From NCBI RefSeq assembly GCF_028372415.1, contig NC_092875.1, positions 189,501,522 through 189,565,521 of the forward strand: a DNA stretch of 64,000 nt, in the 5' to 3' direction. Under the pieces are notes generated by a model. The model saw nothing but the letters and a program-made list of their open reading frames with translations. It was not told where the DNA came from and did not search any database. A program made the translations under genes and the position numbers. This DNA is from Notamacropus eugenii. Its lineage: Eukaryota; Chordata; Mammalia; Diprotodontia; Macropodidae. Below are positions 36,396-47,619 of the stretch, piece after piece (positions within the stretch are counted from its first letter, which is position 1; each line of letters begins with the position of its first letter).

Positions 36396-38010
36396 ATCCA
36401 TTAAGGATATTATGGAATATGGGGTTGGTCTAAGTTTAGTTTCTTCTAGACAGCTTTAGTTTTCCCAGCAGTCTTTTTTTTTAAGTTAAATAAAAAGCTT
36501 TTTCCTTGGTAATTTACAGTTTTCATTTGATCAAACTCTAGGTTATTGAATTCTTTTTTTTTTTTTTTTCTAATTTTTCCCTATCTAGTCTGTTCCATGG
36601 ATCTATCTCTTTGTTGTTTGTTTGTTTGTTTTTTAACTAATACCAGATGGTTTTGGTAACTTCTGTTTTATGATAGTTTCAGGTCTGGAAGTGCTATTTT
36701 CCCATTGTTTCTACCTCTTTTCATCACTTCCCTTGATAGTCCAGATCTTTTGTTTTTTCAAATAAATTTTATCATTTTGTCAAGTTCTACAAAACACTGT
36801 TGGTAATGTGATTGATATAGCATTAAAAGTGTAAATTGACTTTGGTCATATGGTCATCTTTAATATATTGGCATGACTTAGTTATGATTTCTGAATATTC
36901 TTTCAGCTGTTTAAATTGTTCTTCATTTCTTTAAGGATAACTTTGTACTTGACACTATCCGAGTCTTTTGTGCTCCTTGGTAGCTCAATTCCCAGCTCAT
37001 ATTATAGTTATTTAGAATGGGATTTCTTTTTCAATTTTTGCTTCTTGTATTTTGTCATAAGTATATAAAACTGCAGTTGATTTTTAAGAATTGTTTTGTA
37101 GCCTGAAACTTTTCTGAAGCAATCGTCTTATTGTTTTTGCTGATTCTCTAGGGTTTTCCAAGTATACCACCATATTATCAGTAAATATAGTTTTATTTCC
37201 TCTTTTCTTATATTTATGACTTTGATTTATTTCTCCTGTTATACTGCTGTTGATAACATTTTCATGACTGTGTAAATAGAAGTGGGGAGAGTGAGCATCC
37301 TTGCTTCATTGCCATATTTATTGCTAAACATTCTAGTGTATCCCCGTTACATATGATACTTGCTCTTGGTTTTAGAGAGATGCATTACATTGTATTTTTA
37401 AAATGTCTTCTATGCTTATACTTTAAAGGGTTTTTTAGCATAAAAAGTGTTGTTATACTTTGTCAAAGGTATTTTTTTCATCTATTGAGATAATCCTGTA
37501 GTTTGGGATGTTTTGGTTTTTAATATGATTAATTGTATTGATCTTTTTTCTAAAATTGTACCATCCTTATATCCCTGATATAAATCTTGCTTGATCATAA
37601 TGAAGAATTTCTTGGATAAATTGTTGTGGTCTCTTTGATGGGATTTTGTTTGAAAATTTTGAGTCAATATCCATGAATTATAATTGCCTATTACAGTTTT
37701 CCTTCTGGGTTTTGTCCTTCCCTGATTTAGGTATTAAGACTGTTTTTGCCTCATAAAAGGATTTCATTAGGATTTTTTATTTCTCTAGCTTTAAGAATAA
37801 TTTGTGAATTTTTCCTTAACAGATTATTAGAATTTTTCAATCAATTCCTATGAATAAAGATCAGGAGATTTTTTTTTCTTGTGATACTTCATTTACAGAT
37901 AGTTCAATGTACTTTTCTGAGATTGAGTTAAGCTCTCTATCTGGTCTTCTGGTGGTTTGAATATTTTTAAAGGTATTCCTTTATTTTGGGTGTGTTTTTA
38001 GTTTTGTTAG

Positions 38011-39140
38011 GATGGAGCTATGGACCAAATTGCCAACATTTGCTGGATTATGGAGAAAAGAAGGAAGTTCCAGAAAAGCATCTACTTCTGTTTCATTGAT
38101 TATACTAAAGCCTTTGACTGTGGATCACAACAAAATGTGGCAAGGCCTCGAAGAAGTGGAAGTACCAGATCATCTTATTTGTCTCCTGACTAACTTGTCT
38201 GTGGACCAAGACCAGTGGTTAGACCCAAACATGGAATAACTGATTCATTTAATATTGAAAAAAGATTATGACAAAGCTGTATGTTGTTACCTTATTTATT
38301 TAACTCATATGTGGATTATGTCATGTAAAATGCCAAGTTGGATGAATCAAAAGCTGGAATTTCTGGGGGAAATATCAGCAATCTCAGACAGTCAGACAAT
38401 ATCACTCAGATGGCAGAAAGTGAAGAGGAATTAAGAAGCCTCTTGATGAGAGTAAAAGAGGAGGGTGTAAAAGCTGGCTTTAAGCTTAACATCAAGAAAA
38501 CTTAAAATCTTGACAACTGATCCTATCACTTCCTGGCAAATAGAGGAAAAAGAAATGGAAGCAGTGTCAGATTTTATGTTCTTGGGATCAAAGATCACTG
38601 AAGACAGCAGCTTCAGCCATGAAATTAAAAGACACTCCTTGGAAGGAAAGCTATGGAAAATCTGGACAGCATACTAAAAAGCAGAAACATCATTTTGCTG
38701 ACAAAGGTCGGCATAGTCAAAGCTATGTTTTTTTCAGTAGTAATGTATGTCTGTGAGAGTTGGACCTGAGTGCTGGAGAATCGAAGCTTTTAAAATGTCG
38801 TGTTGGGGATGACTTTTGAGAGTTCCTTGCACAGCGTGGAGGTCAAGTCAGCCAATACTTGAAGAAATTAATTCAGGCTACTCACTGGAAGGTCAATATT
38901 GATGGTGAAGCTTAAATACTTTGGTCACATAATGAGAAGATATGACTAATTGAAAAGATCCTGATATTGGGAAAGACAAGACAGAAAGAAAAGGGGACGA
39001 AGAAGATGAGATGGATAGACTATCATGGAAACAATGAACATGACTTCAAGAAATAGTAAAGAGTAGAAGAGCCTGGCATGCTGTGGTTCATGGGGTCATG
39101 AAGGGTTGGACACAACTGAGCAACTCAACAACAACAAAAG
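38011..39140 (+). mobile_element. BovB-clade RTE LINE fragment (RT to 3' end)
   Basis: Protein pieces match BovB/RTE ORF2 in order: 'VDHNKMWQGLEEVEVPDHLI', then AESEEELRSL, then text for LGSKIT, 'GCESWT'-like VCESWT, and a block for FGH-MRR. The 3' end reads 'gagcctggcatgctgtggtt', 'catggggtcatgaagggttg', 'gacacaactgagcaactc' and an (AAC)n tail. The YADD catalytic block reads QSDN here, and several frame breaks and stops are present, so it is dead. The 5' half (endonuclease) is absent. It interrupts the L1 copy and is younger than it. Its tail matches that of the MAR1 SINEs. Confidence 0.88.
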
Positions 39141-39544
39141 TTCCAATTATTTTATTTATTTCTTCTGGTATTTTTGTGATTTCACCTTGCTCATTTGCTA
39201 TTTTGTTGATTTGATTTTTCTGTCCTCTTTTTTTCCAATTATATTAGCTAGAGATTTACCAGTTGTATTGATTTTTCAATGAATCAGCTTTTGGTTTTAT
39301 CATTTATACATTTTCTTTTAGTTTCCAAATTTATCTATTTCTCCTCTAATTTTTAGTATTTTAAATTTTATGCTAACTTTTGCTTATTTCTTCATTTTTC
39401 TAATTTTTAAAATGCATATTCAGTTCACTAATCCTCTCTCTTTCCTTGATTTCTTATAATATTTTTACTTTTCTTCCTCTAGATTGTGAATTCTATGTAT
39501 TTACATTCCCAATCAGTTGTCTTTCTCTTTTGTTTCTTTTTTCT

Positions 39545-39750
39545 CTCCTGAGTTCAAATCCAGCCTCAAACATTTATTAACTGTGTGACCCTGGACAAGT
39601 CATTTAACCCTGTTTGCCTCAATATCCTCATCTGTAAAATGAGCTGGAGAGGAAAATGGCAAACTGCCCCAATATCCAGTACCCAGTGAAGAAAACTCCA
39701 AACGGGATCATGAAGAATCAGACGTTACTGAAACAACTGAACAACATTGT
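39545..39750 (+). mobile_element. MAR1-type CORE-SINE, 5'-truncated
   Basis: 'gagttcaaatccagcctcaa', 'gtgaccctggacaagtcatt', 'gagctggagaggaaaatggc' and the tail 'ctgaaacaactgaacaacat' are seen. The tRNA-related head is missing. Confidence 0.8.
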
Positions 39751-40454
39751 ATTTGCTCAGAAAGACCTACACACATTTTCTTGATCTGGGAGCCATATTT
39801 CCTTCTATTGCTAAGGTTTTTTTCTTTTTATTTATCTGCTTATGCTCAAGATCTTTGCATATGCTTTTTCCTGAGATCTTTGGTACTTTTCACCCTTCCC
39901 CCCTTACCTCCCTTATTTTCTCCTATTTCTCACTTTCTGGCTCCTTTCCTGTGATGTTAGTTTCCCTGTGGGCTGAATTTGAAAATGTCTCAACCTTCCC
40001 CCACCTTAAGCAATTTATGTTTCACCTGCCTAGATCTCTTCCCCAAGTGATTTTTGGGAGAATAGAACTGGACCCAGTTGTATGCTGGACTCTCTCCCTC
40101 ACACTTAGTGGAGTGCCACCCTTGGCACCCCTAACAGTGTTCTGTTCCATCCCCTCTCCTCTTCACTTCTCTGGCCTGGCAGTAACATTTCAAAATCTGG
40201 AGAACACAAAAGCAAATTATGTAAAACAAATGGATACAACAAAAGGAGAACACACTCTATAGCCAGATTTTTAGAGATATCAAAAGTTTAAGGTTTACAA
40301 TAAAATATAATTTATTATATAACATGTATATATTGTGTATTACATATAATAGATATTATAATATATAATATTAATGATAATATAATTAATTTAATAATTA
40401 ATTAAGATGAAATTAAATGTAATTATTTAGATTTTTCCAGAAGTATAGCAAACT

Positions 40455-40722
40455 ACTTTACTATAATAATAATAGCTAATATTTCTATAGTGCTTCCTAT
40501 GTGCTAGGCACTATGCTAAACACTTTACAATTTTTATCCTTGCAATAACCTTGGAAGATAGGTACTATTATTGTCCCATTTTACAGATGAGGAGACTGAG
40601 GCAGACAGAAATTAAATAACTTGTCCAGGATCACACGGCTAGTCTCTCAGTTTGGATTTGAACTCAGGTCTTTATGGCTCTAGTTCTGACGTGCCATTCA
40701 CTTTACCACCTAGTTTTCATTA
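40455..40722 (-). mobile_element. THER1 CORE-SINE, full length
   Basis: 'aataatagctaatatttcta', 'gtgctaggcactatgctaaa', 'cattttacagatgaggagac', 'gatttgaactcaggtcttta' and a diverged head 'ttaccacctag' occur in reversed order. Confidence 0.82.
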
Positions 40723-40734
40723 AACTTTAAGAGA

Positions 40735-40885
40735 TGGTGAATTTCTACTCATTGGAGATTATCAAGTAGGGGGTAGATCACCTCCTGTTAGATTTGTTAT
40801 GGAGGGAATTTTTGTCCTGGTATAGGTCAAACTAAGTAGCCTCTGATGTGCCTTCTAACTTTGAAATGGGGTAATTTTGTGATAC
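40735..40885 (+). mobile_element. CR1/L3 LINE 3' terminus
   Basis: 'cattggagattatcaagtag', 'gatcacctcctgttagattt' and 'tagcctctgatgtgccttct' match the last 150 bases of CR1/L3. Confidence 0.55.
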
Positions 40886-40952
40886 AAGCCAGACATTTAT
40901 CCACAAAGTTAGAACTCTATGTTTCCTTCACACATCAAGGCAGTAGATGGCC

Positions 40953-43234
40953 CGTGAGGCTGCCCTGCCCCCACCTGAGCACCTGAACTTAATCTCACAC
41001 TGAATAGCAGCCCTTCGCCCTCCCAAAGCCCTGAGGCTGGGAAGCAGCATTTGAATCTCAGACCCCAAGAGCTGGCAGGGTGGGTCTGGAGGCCAAATGA
41101 GTGTGAAGAGGAAGCTCAGAAGTCAAGTCACTGGCTGGGAAAATGCCCAGAAAAGGGAAAAAAAATAAGACCATAGAAGATTACTTTCTTGGTGAACAGA
41201 TATCTCCTCCCTTCCTTTCTGATGAGGAAGAACAATGCTTACCATCAGGGAAAGACACAGAAGTCAAGGCTTCTGTATCCCACACATCCAAAATAAATAT
41301 TCCATGGACTCAGGCCATGGAAGAGCTCAAAAAGGATTTTGAAAATCAAGTTAGAGAGGTGGAGGAAAAACTGGGAAGACAAATGAGAGAGATGCAAGAA
41401 AAGCATCAAAAGCAGGTCAACACCTTGCTAAAGGAGACCCAAAAAAATGCTGAAGAAAATAACACCTTGAAAAATAGGCTAACTCAACTGGCAAAAGAGG
41501 TTCAAAAAGCCAATGAGGAGAAGAATGCTTTCAAAAGCAGAATTAGCCAAATGGAAAAGGAGGTTCAAAAGCTCACTGAAGAAAATAGTTCTTTCAAAAT
41601 TGGAATGGAACAGATGGAGGCCAATGACTTTAGGAGAAACCAAGAAATCACAAAACAAAACCCAAAGAATGAAAAAATGGAAGATAATGTGAAATATCTC
41701 ATTGGAAAAACAACTGACCTGGAAAATAGATGCAGGAGAGACAATTTAAGAATTATGGGCCTACCTGAAAGCCATGATCAAAAAAAGAGCCTAGACATCA
41801 TCTTTCATGAAATTATCAAGGAAAACTGCCCTGATATTCTAGAACCAGAGGGCAAAATAAGTATTCAAGGAATCCACTGATCACCACCTGAAAGAGATCC
41901 AAAAAGAGAAACTCCTAGGAACATTGTGGCCAAATTCCAGAGTTCCCAGGTCAAGGAGAAAATATTGCAAGCAGCTAGAAAGAAACAATTCAAGTATTAT
42001 GGGAATACAATCAGGATAACAAAAGATCTAGCAGCTTCTACATAAAGGGATCAAAGGGCATGGAATATGATATTCCAGAAGTCAAAGGAAGTAGGACTAA
42101 GACCAAGAATCACCTACCCAGCAAAACTGAGTATAATACTTCAGGGGAAAAATTGGTCTTTCAATGAAATTGAGGACTTGCAAGCATTCTTGATGGAAAG
42201 ACCAAAGCTGAAAAGAAAATTTGACTTTCAAACACAAGAATGAAGAGAAGCATGAAAAGGTGAACAGCAAAGAGAAGTCATAAGGGACTTATTAAAGTTG
42301 AACTGTTTACATTTCTACATGGAAAGACAATATTTGTAACTCTTGAAACTTTTCAGTATCTGGGTAGTGGGTGGGATTACACACACACACACATACACAC
42401 ACACACAGAGCACAGAGTGAATGGAATAGGATGGGTTCATATCTTAAAAAAAATGAAATCAAGCAGTGAGAGAGAAATATATTGGGAGGAGAAAGGGAGA
42501 AATGGAATGGGGAAAATTATCTCTCATAAAAGAGGCAAGCATAAGACTTTTTAGTGGAGGGAAAAAGAGGGGAGGTGAGAGAAAAACATGAAGTTTACTC
42601 TCATCACATTCCACTAAAGGAAGGAATAAAATGCACACTCATTTTGGTATGAAAACCTATCTTACAATACAGGAAAGTGGGGGATAAGGGGATAAACAGG
42701 GTGGGGGGGATGATGGAAGGGAGGGCAATGGGAGGAGGGAGCAATTTGAGGTTAACACTTGGGGAAGGACAGGATCCAAAGAGAGAATAGAAGCAATGGG
42801 GGGCAGGATAGGATGGAGGGAAATATAGTTAGTCTTACACAACATGACTATTATGGAAGTCATTTGCAAAACTACACAGATATGGCCTATACTGAATTGC
42901 TTGCCTTCCAAAGGGAATGGGTGGGGAGGGAGGGATGAAGGGAAATTGGAACTCAAAGTTTTAGGAACAACTGTTGAGTATTGTTCTTGCATACAACTAG
43001 GAAATAAGAAATACAGATAATGGGGTATAGAAAGTTACCTGGCCCTACAGGACAAAAGAGAAGATGGGGACAAGGGAACGGAGGGATGATAGAAGAGAGG
43101 GCAGATTGGCGATAGGGACAATCAGAATGCTTGGTGTTCTGGGGTGGGGGGAGGGGACAAATGGGGAGAAAATTTGGAACCCAAAATTTTGTGAAAATGA
43201 ATGTTAAAAGTTAAATAAATTAATTAAAAAAAAA
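40953..43234 (+). mobile_element. HAL1-like ORF1-only LINE, copy B, 5'-truncated
   Basis: It starts inside the 5' UTR ('gtgaggctgccctgccccca'), then carries ORF1 (41,143-42,243). The 3' UTR has a CA tract (42,378-42,410) and G-rich blocks (42,702-42,715; 43,141-43,156), and a poly(A) ends at about 43,234. ORF1 passes straight into 3' UTR with no ORF2. The monomer part of the 5' UTR is missing. No TSD is evident. Confidence 0.88.
41143..42243 (+). pseudogene. ORF1 of HAL1 copy B, two in-frame stops
   Basis: MPRKGKKNKTIEDYFLGEQ opens the frame. A heptad coiled coil follows (ELKKDFENQVREVEEKLG; EEKNAFKSRISQMEKEVQKL), then the RRM start DNLRIMGLPESHDQKKSLDI. A TGA at 41,878-41,880 (CGA or AGA in the other copies) stops it after 245 residues. 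In the same frame the C-terminal part follows (RDPKRETPRNIVAKFQSSQ), with a TAA near 42,043 and the normal end KRKFDFQTQE. So it is a full-length ORF1 with two nonsense changes. Confidence 0.82.
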
Positions 43235-43338
43235 CAAATTATCCCAAAGACATGACTCAAAGTTATAATTTTCACAATTTCTCAGGAAGATTCTACTTCA
43301 GGCCTTGGAAAACTTCATAGTACTTAACAATCATTTGA

Positions 43339-43520
43339 TCTTTTAAAAAATGTTACATTATTTTTATTGAAATAGTTTGTTTTTCCATTACAGTCATTTC
43401 CAAATATATTCCTTTCTCCTTCTCCACCCAGAGAACTATCCCTCATAACATGGATGAAAAAGTTGATCAGCCAAGCTAACCAACATGTTGCATTTGGCAG
43501 TATATGCAATGGTATGTATC
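43339..43520 (-). mobile_element. L1 3' tail, second type, short
   Basis: 'acattatttttattgaaata', 'gtttgtttttccattacagt' and 'cccagagaactatccctcat' match the tail type seen at 34,947-35,110 and 46,430-46,500. 43,520-43,980 holds nothing I can name. Confidence 0.55.
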
Positions 43521-43979
43521 CTTAAGCCCCAACAGCATAATGAATGAAAGGAGACACACTCTCTTCTCTGTGATAAGCTTAATCTTTTTCAATGATCCCT
43601 CTTATTCCCTGAATTTCCTCACATATTGACAGACCTGGTAGAAATTTTAGGCAGCAGCTTGGTCAACATAGTGCTTAATCAGCCTTCATCAGATTCTCCA
43701 CTGTTTTACACACACAATATTGGAAGATCTATAAATTTCTGTTGACTGACAGCAAATGAGTGAAAGTTAGAATTTGTGTTTATCTGATAATTCACATTTA
43801 TAGAGTTATTTAAGTTCTGTGTCCTTCCTGTATTTCAAAAAGGGCCCTTTGCCCTTTGAGTATGGCAAAATGAATGTATTTCTGGTGAGAAAGAGGGGTC
43901 TCTCTCTTTCCTGGTGCTCTTAAAAATACCAGAATCACTTATGCAGTCTTTATTTTTAAGGGAATGTTATTTACCTACA

Positions 43980-44055
43980 TGTATGTGTTCACGTGTGTAT
44001 ATATGTATTTGTATATACATGTACACATACACATCCTCATACATATATTTATATA
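43980..44055. repeat. TATG/TACA-rich imperfect microsatellite
   Basis: Alternating purine-pyrimidine units contain TATATG and GTACACATAC. It is short and degenerate. Confidence 0.7.
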
Positions 44056-44496
44056 AAAATCAGAATGCATCTTTTTTGTATTAGGCTAGAATATCAGAAA
44101 ATAAGTAGGGCATGTTTCAGGCTCTGATGGAGACAGGACTGGTAAAAATTTCATAAACTGGTTGCTTTCCTTTCTGAATTACTTTCCATGTCTCTCAGAA
44201 CATGAGGTTCTTTGTGTTTATCCTACATTCCTCTTCGTGTCTTCAGATTTTTGTTCTCACACCAGAAAATGAAGTTTTCACTTTTTAGCCTTCATTTTGT
44301 ATTATTCCCTGGTTTTCTTTTTCACTTTGTTTTGATTACATTTTGCTTTGATCCCTTGAAAATGCTTTTATATTAAAACTGCTCAGGTCACATATGGCAT
44401 GTAGAATGGAAAGAAGACTGACTCTCACGCTCTTTGTGGGCTGCAAGCTAAAACTCAATGGACTTAAAGCCTTTCTCTTTGACTTTCTTCATACAG

Positions 44497-44696
44497 CACA
44501 CCAGAGACATCAGGAAAGTATAAAAGGAATCCAGATTCCATCAGAAATTACAATGCCTCCCTCTCAATATGCTAGAGGGCACTTGGAGTTGATTTTAAGA
44601 GTGTACAAAGAGCTGGAGCAATTATTTGGAGAATTCAAGGCTCCCTACTCCCCTCCCTCTCCAAAAGATTCTGTATTACTTGCCTGGGAAATTCAG
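44497..44696 (+). CDS. Candidate internal exon of an unidentified host gene
   Basis: A pyrimidine-rich run ending 'cttcatacag' precedes 44,497, and CAG is followed by gtacaa at 44,697. Between them one frame is open for 66 codons plus two leading bases (HQRHQESIKGIQIPSEITMP, then QYARGHLELILRVYKELEQL, FGEFKAPYSPPSPKDSVL, LAWEIQ). The peptide is mixed in composition, with an amphipathic helix-like middle and a proline-rich turn, unlike chance AT-rich frames. No repeat covers it. The protein is not recognised and no partner exon was found within the window. A single exon in a long intronic setting, or a lone exon of a lost gene, are both possible. Confidence 0.4.
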
Positions 44697-44794
44697 GTAC
44701 AAAAATTCTCTTCTTTATTCCTTTTAATTATTTAAATAATTACCTCATTTCTTCCCTCCACTTCGTGTATACACAGAATTGTATTTCTATAGAG

Positions 44795-45110
44795 ATTTAA
44801 TGTTTCCAAAGTCCTTTCATCAAAGCAGTCTTGTGAGGTAGGTACAAATTTTACAGATAATGAAATGAAGGCTCATGGGGGTTGCCCAGGGTCTCGTAAT
44901 TAGGAAATGTCAGAGACAGGTGAATCAATAGCTGCCATACAAAGACTGCTTCAAAGTTTGCCAGGAATTTTACTTAAATTATCTCATTTAATACTCACAA
45001 AACCCTGAGAGGGATAGGATATTATTAACCTCATTTTAGCATGGGTGAGTGACTTGCCTATGGTCTCATAAGTAGGAAGTGTCAGAGCCAGGAGTTGAGC
45101 ATCATTTTCT
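44795..45110 (-). mobile_element. Two adjacent MIR CORE-SINE fragments
   Basis: 44,795-44,925 has 'cttgtgaggtaggtacaaat', 'gttgcccagggtctcgtaat'. 44,965-45,110 has 'acttaaattatctcatttaa', 'gtgacttgcctatggtctca'. They are similar pieces in the same orientation. A + strand MIR 3' bit follows at 45,400-45,455 ('cactagaagacctctaaaat'). Confidence 0.55.
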
Positions 45111-46244
45111 TGAAATTGATCTGTGTTTGGGTTGGGTTAAATTATTTTTAAAGCACCTTGCAGCTTGAAATCTGTGATGCTATGTAGTCTCTCTACATGG
45201 TGAAGAGAAGATTTCTATTTGAAGAGGACTTAGAGATTTATTGAGGTAGTTGTTATTATTATTAGCAAATGTCTACCTACCATGTTAGAGTTATCAAATA
45301 TGGTTCTGAGTGGTAAAATTAAACTTAAACTGCTAAAATATCTATGATATGTATTTCATTGGAAATTATGTTTTCATTATTGCTAAATCATTCATGAACA
45401 GGTTGCACTAGAAGACCTCTAAAATCCCATTCAACATTGAGATTCTGTGACCCCATCTGGCCTTAATGTAAGAGATAGAAGACTAAAATGCCTTTTTATT
45501 ATTATTTTTAAGGATTGAAAAATGAAATGATGAACAAAACCCTCTACATTATATCAAAGAGACTTTCATGATTCTCTAAGCATTTGTTGAATCTGGAAAT
45601 CTAACATTTCGTAGGCTGGTTTGCTTAACATTATTCCCAAAGCATCCAATTTTGCTGCCACACTCAAGGTCTGAAGAATTACAGCTATTTCTTTCTCTTG
45701 CCCAGGTGTTATGTAAAAGTAAGCCCTTGAACTTGTTGGTCTTTGTTGGGTGTCTCTTCAGTCTAAAGATGAATGATGACCCTGAGCTTTCTGAGCACCA
45801 GCGACTGGTTATTTCAGGATTTTCTCCCCAATAGACCTGCCTTATTTTTCTTTTATCTATTTTAGAGTTAAGAATTGGCAGCAACAGCCTCGTCCTCTGA
45901 CTTTGGGATTGACTAAAAAAAATTAAACTTCTTAAGAGAATTGTTTTTTCATCCAAGTTCTTTCTTTAAACTCCCATTTCTTGAAGCTGTTGATATTACT
46001 TTTTTTCAAAATCAAAACTGACTTTCTCAAAATTCTTTTGATTGCTCATCAAAAAATGCCCATTGCACTTGTGTATGCAACATAGTTCTCATCATTCTCA
46101 TTTTTTTATAACAGGAAAACTGAGGCATCAAAGTGAAAAAAAAAATGAATCCTATAGTGCTACAGACTCTTTGTGATAAAGGTGAGACTAGAAAGCAGGA
46201 CTCCTCACTCTATAACTGTCTTTCATTTCTCTTTTCCTTTATTA

Positions 46245-46975
46245 AAACTTTATTAGATTTTAAAGAAAACTTTATTGATATAGATCCATTCTCCTTTCCT
46301 TCACCTTAGATAGAAAGCCATCCTTGGAGGGTGGAGCCAAGATGGTGGAATAAGGCAGGAAATTGCCTGAACTCTCCCAAATTCATCCCCAAACAATTAT
46401 AAAATAATACCTCAAAACCTCTTTAGGTTTTTATTGATGTAGATTCATCCTTTTTTCCCCTCACCTTGGATAGAGAGTTATCCTTTACAGTAAAGAATGA
46501 AAAATGGAGGGGGCAAAATCATTTTAAGGACAATTAACCAACATATCAACCAAGTCTGACAGATGCAATATTTCACACACATTATTATCCACCTCTGCAA
46601 AGAAGGAAGGAAGATGTATTCTCATAGCTAGTCTTTGGGGCCAAGCTTGGTCATTATACTTCACAGCATTCAGTTTTACCTGTTTTGCTTTTGTTGTTCT
46701 TTTCATTTATATGGTCATAGTCATTGCATATATTATTTAGCTGATTCTACCTCACTTTGCATCAATTCATATAAGTCTTCCCATTCTTCTCTATCCATTA
46801 TATTCATTGGTATTAGGTAAAAGCATTCCATTACATCTATGTAACACAGCTTATTTAGTCATTCTCCAAGTGATAAGCATTTGTTCTAGTTCTTTGCTAT
46901 TACAAAAGATGCTGCTATAAATATTTTTATAGGTATACAATTTTCCCCTGTCTTTAACCTTCTTGGGGCATGCAG
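46245..46975 (-). mobile_element. L1 3' end with an L1 5'-end piece inside
   Basis: Reversed L1 3' blocks ('tttttattgatgtagattc' at 46,434, 'gcattccattacatctatgt', 'aaagatgctgctataaata') run to 46,975. At 46,322-46,428, in + orientation, is an L1 5' end ('gtggagccaagatggtggaa', 'aggcaggaaattgcctgaac'). Left of it, 46,264-46,320 repeats the same L1 tail text found at 46,430-46,490 with about 80% identity by eye. So two tails flank a 5'-end piece. Confidence 0.7.
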
Positions 46976-46984
46976 GAAGGAAGA

Positions 46985-47385
46985 CAGGACAGATAGAAAC
47001 ATTTTAAGCTCTTACTATGTTTCTGGCACTGTCCTAAGCACATTAAAAATATTATATCATTTGATCTTCACAGCAGCTTTAGGAGGTGGATTCATTGACT
47101 TCCTATTCCCTAGATTAAAATACAAACTCATGATTCTGGCATTCAAGACTTACCTTTTCTGTCTTATTTCAAAGTATGACTTCATATGCTCTATGTCCAA
47201 GTCAATAGGACTCCTAGTTATTTTTCCATCTCATTTTATCCTTTCTCACCTTTATACTTTTGCCTTAACCATCATTCATTCATAGAGTAGTCTCATCACC
47301 CCCTCCCAACCAATTCCACTTGTTGAAATTCTTCTCCCCTTCTAAGCTGAGGTATCATCTCCTTCCTAATTTTCCCAGATAAAAG
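46985..47385. mobile_element. THER1 piece (-) followed by L2/L3 3' piece (+)
   Basis: 46,985-47,095 reads 'ctcttactatgtttctggca' and 'tatcatttgatcttcacagc' (reversed THER1). 47,100-47,385 reads 'attaaaatacaaactcatga', 'ctggcattcaagacttacct' and 'gctgaggtatcatctccttc', as in the 3' part of L2/L3. Confidence 0.5.
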
Positions 47386-47404
47386 TGTTGTCTTTCTCTC
47401 CTCA

Positions 47405-47615
47405 AATCAGAAGATCATAGAGTTTAGAGCTGGAAGGGATGCCAGAGAACCTCTAGTCCAACCTTGACAATTGGCAAATGATGACACTGGGACAGAATTA
47501 AGTGACATATCCAACTTCATACAGTAGACGTAATACATGGGTGGAAGGACTGAGGTTTGAACCCAAATTCTCAGAACTTAGAACCAATATTCTTTCTACT
47601 CTATCTGTCTGCCAT
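47405..47615 (-). mobile_element. MIR CORE-SINE
   Basis: 'gatcatagagtttagagctg', 'gaacctctagtccaaccttg', 'aattaagtgacatatccaac' and 'gaggtttgaacccaaattct' are reversed and in order. Confidence 0.75.
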
Positions 47616-47619
47616 TCTC

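Larger units (their letters stand above)
34947..39541 (-). mobile_element. Long L1 copy, ORF2 and 3' end, with two nested elements
   Basis: Reversed L1 runs from a T-run and the 3' end (34,947-35,200) through the 3' blocks ('attgttttccaaaatggttg', 'gctccaccaacagagtac'), the RT region ('ggttttccaagtatacc', 'tatcagtaaatatag', 'gcatccttgcttcattgcc', 'ctattgagataatcctgta') to 'attggtttt-at' blocks near 39,290. The L1 text is interrupted by a MAR1 SINE (36,127-36,395) and an RTE fragment (38,011-39,140). About 3.2 kb of L1 remains. No long frame survives in ORF2 and the 5' half is missing. Confidence 0.82.

Noticed and set aside
42657-42992. 111-codon proline/serine-rich minus-strand frame (and its equals at 12,481-12,817)
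   Set aside because: Antisense of the purine-rich HAL1 3' UTR, repeated in each copy.
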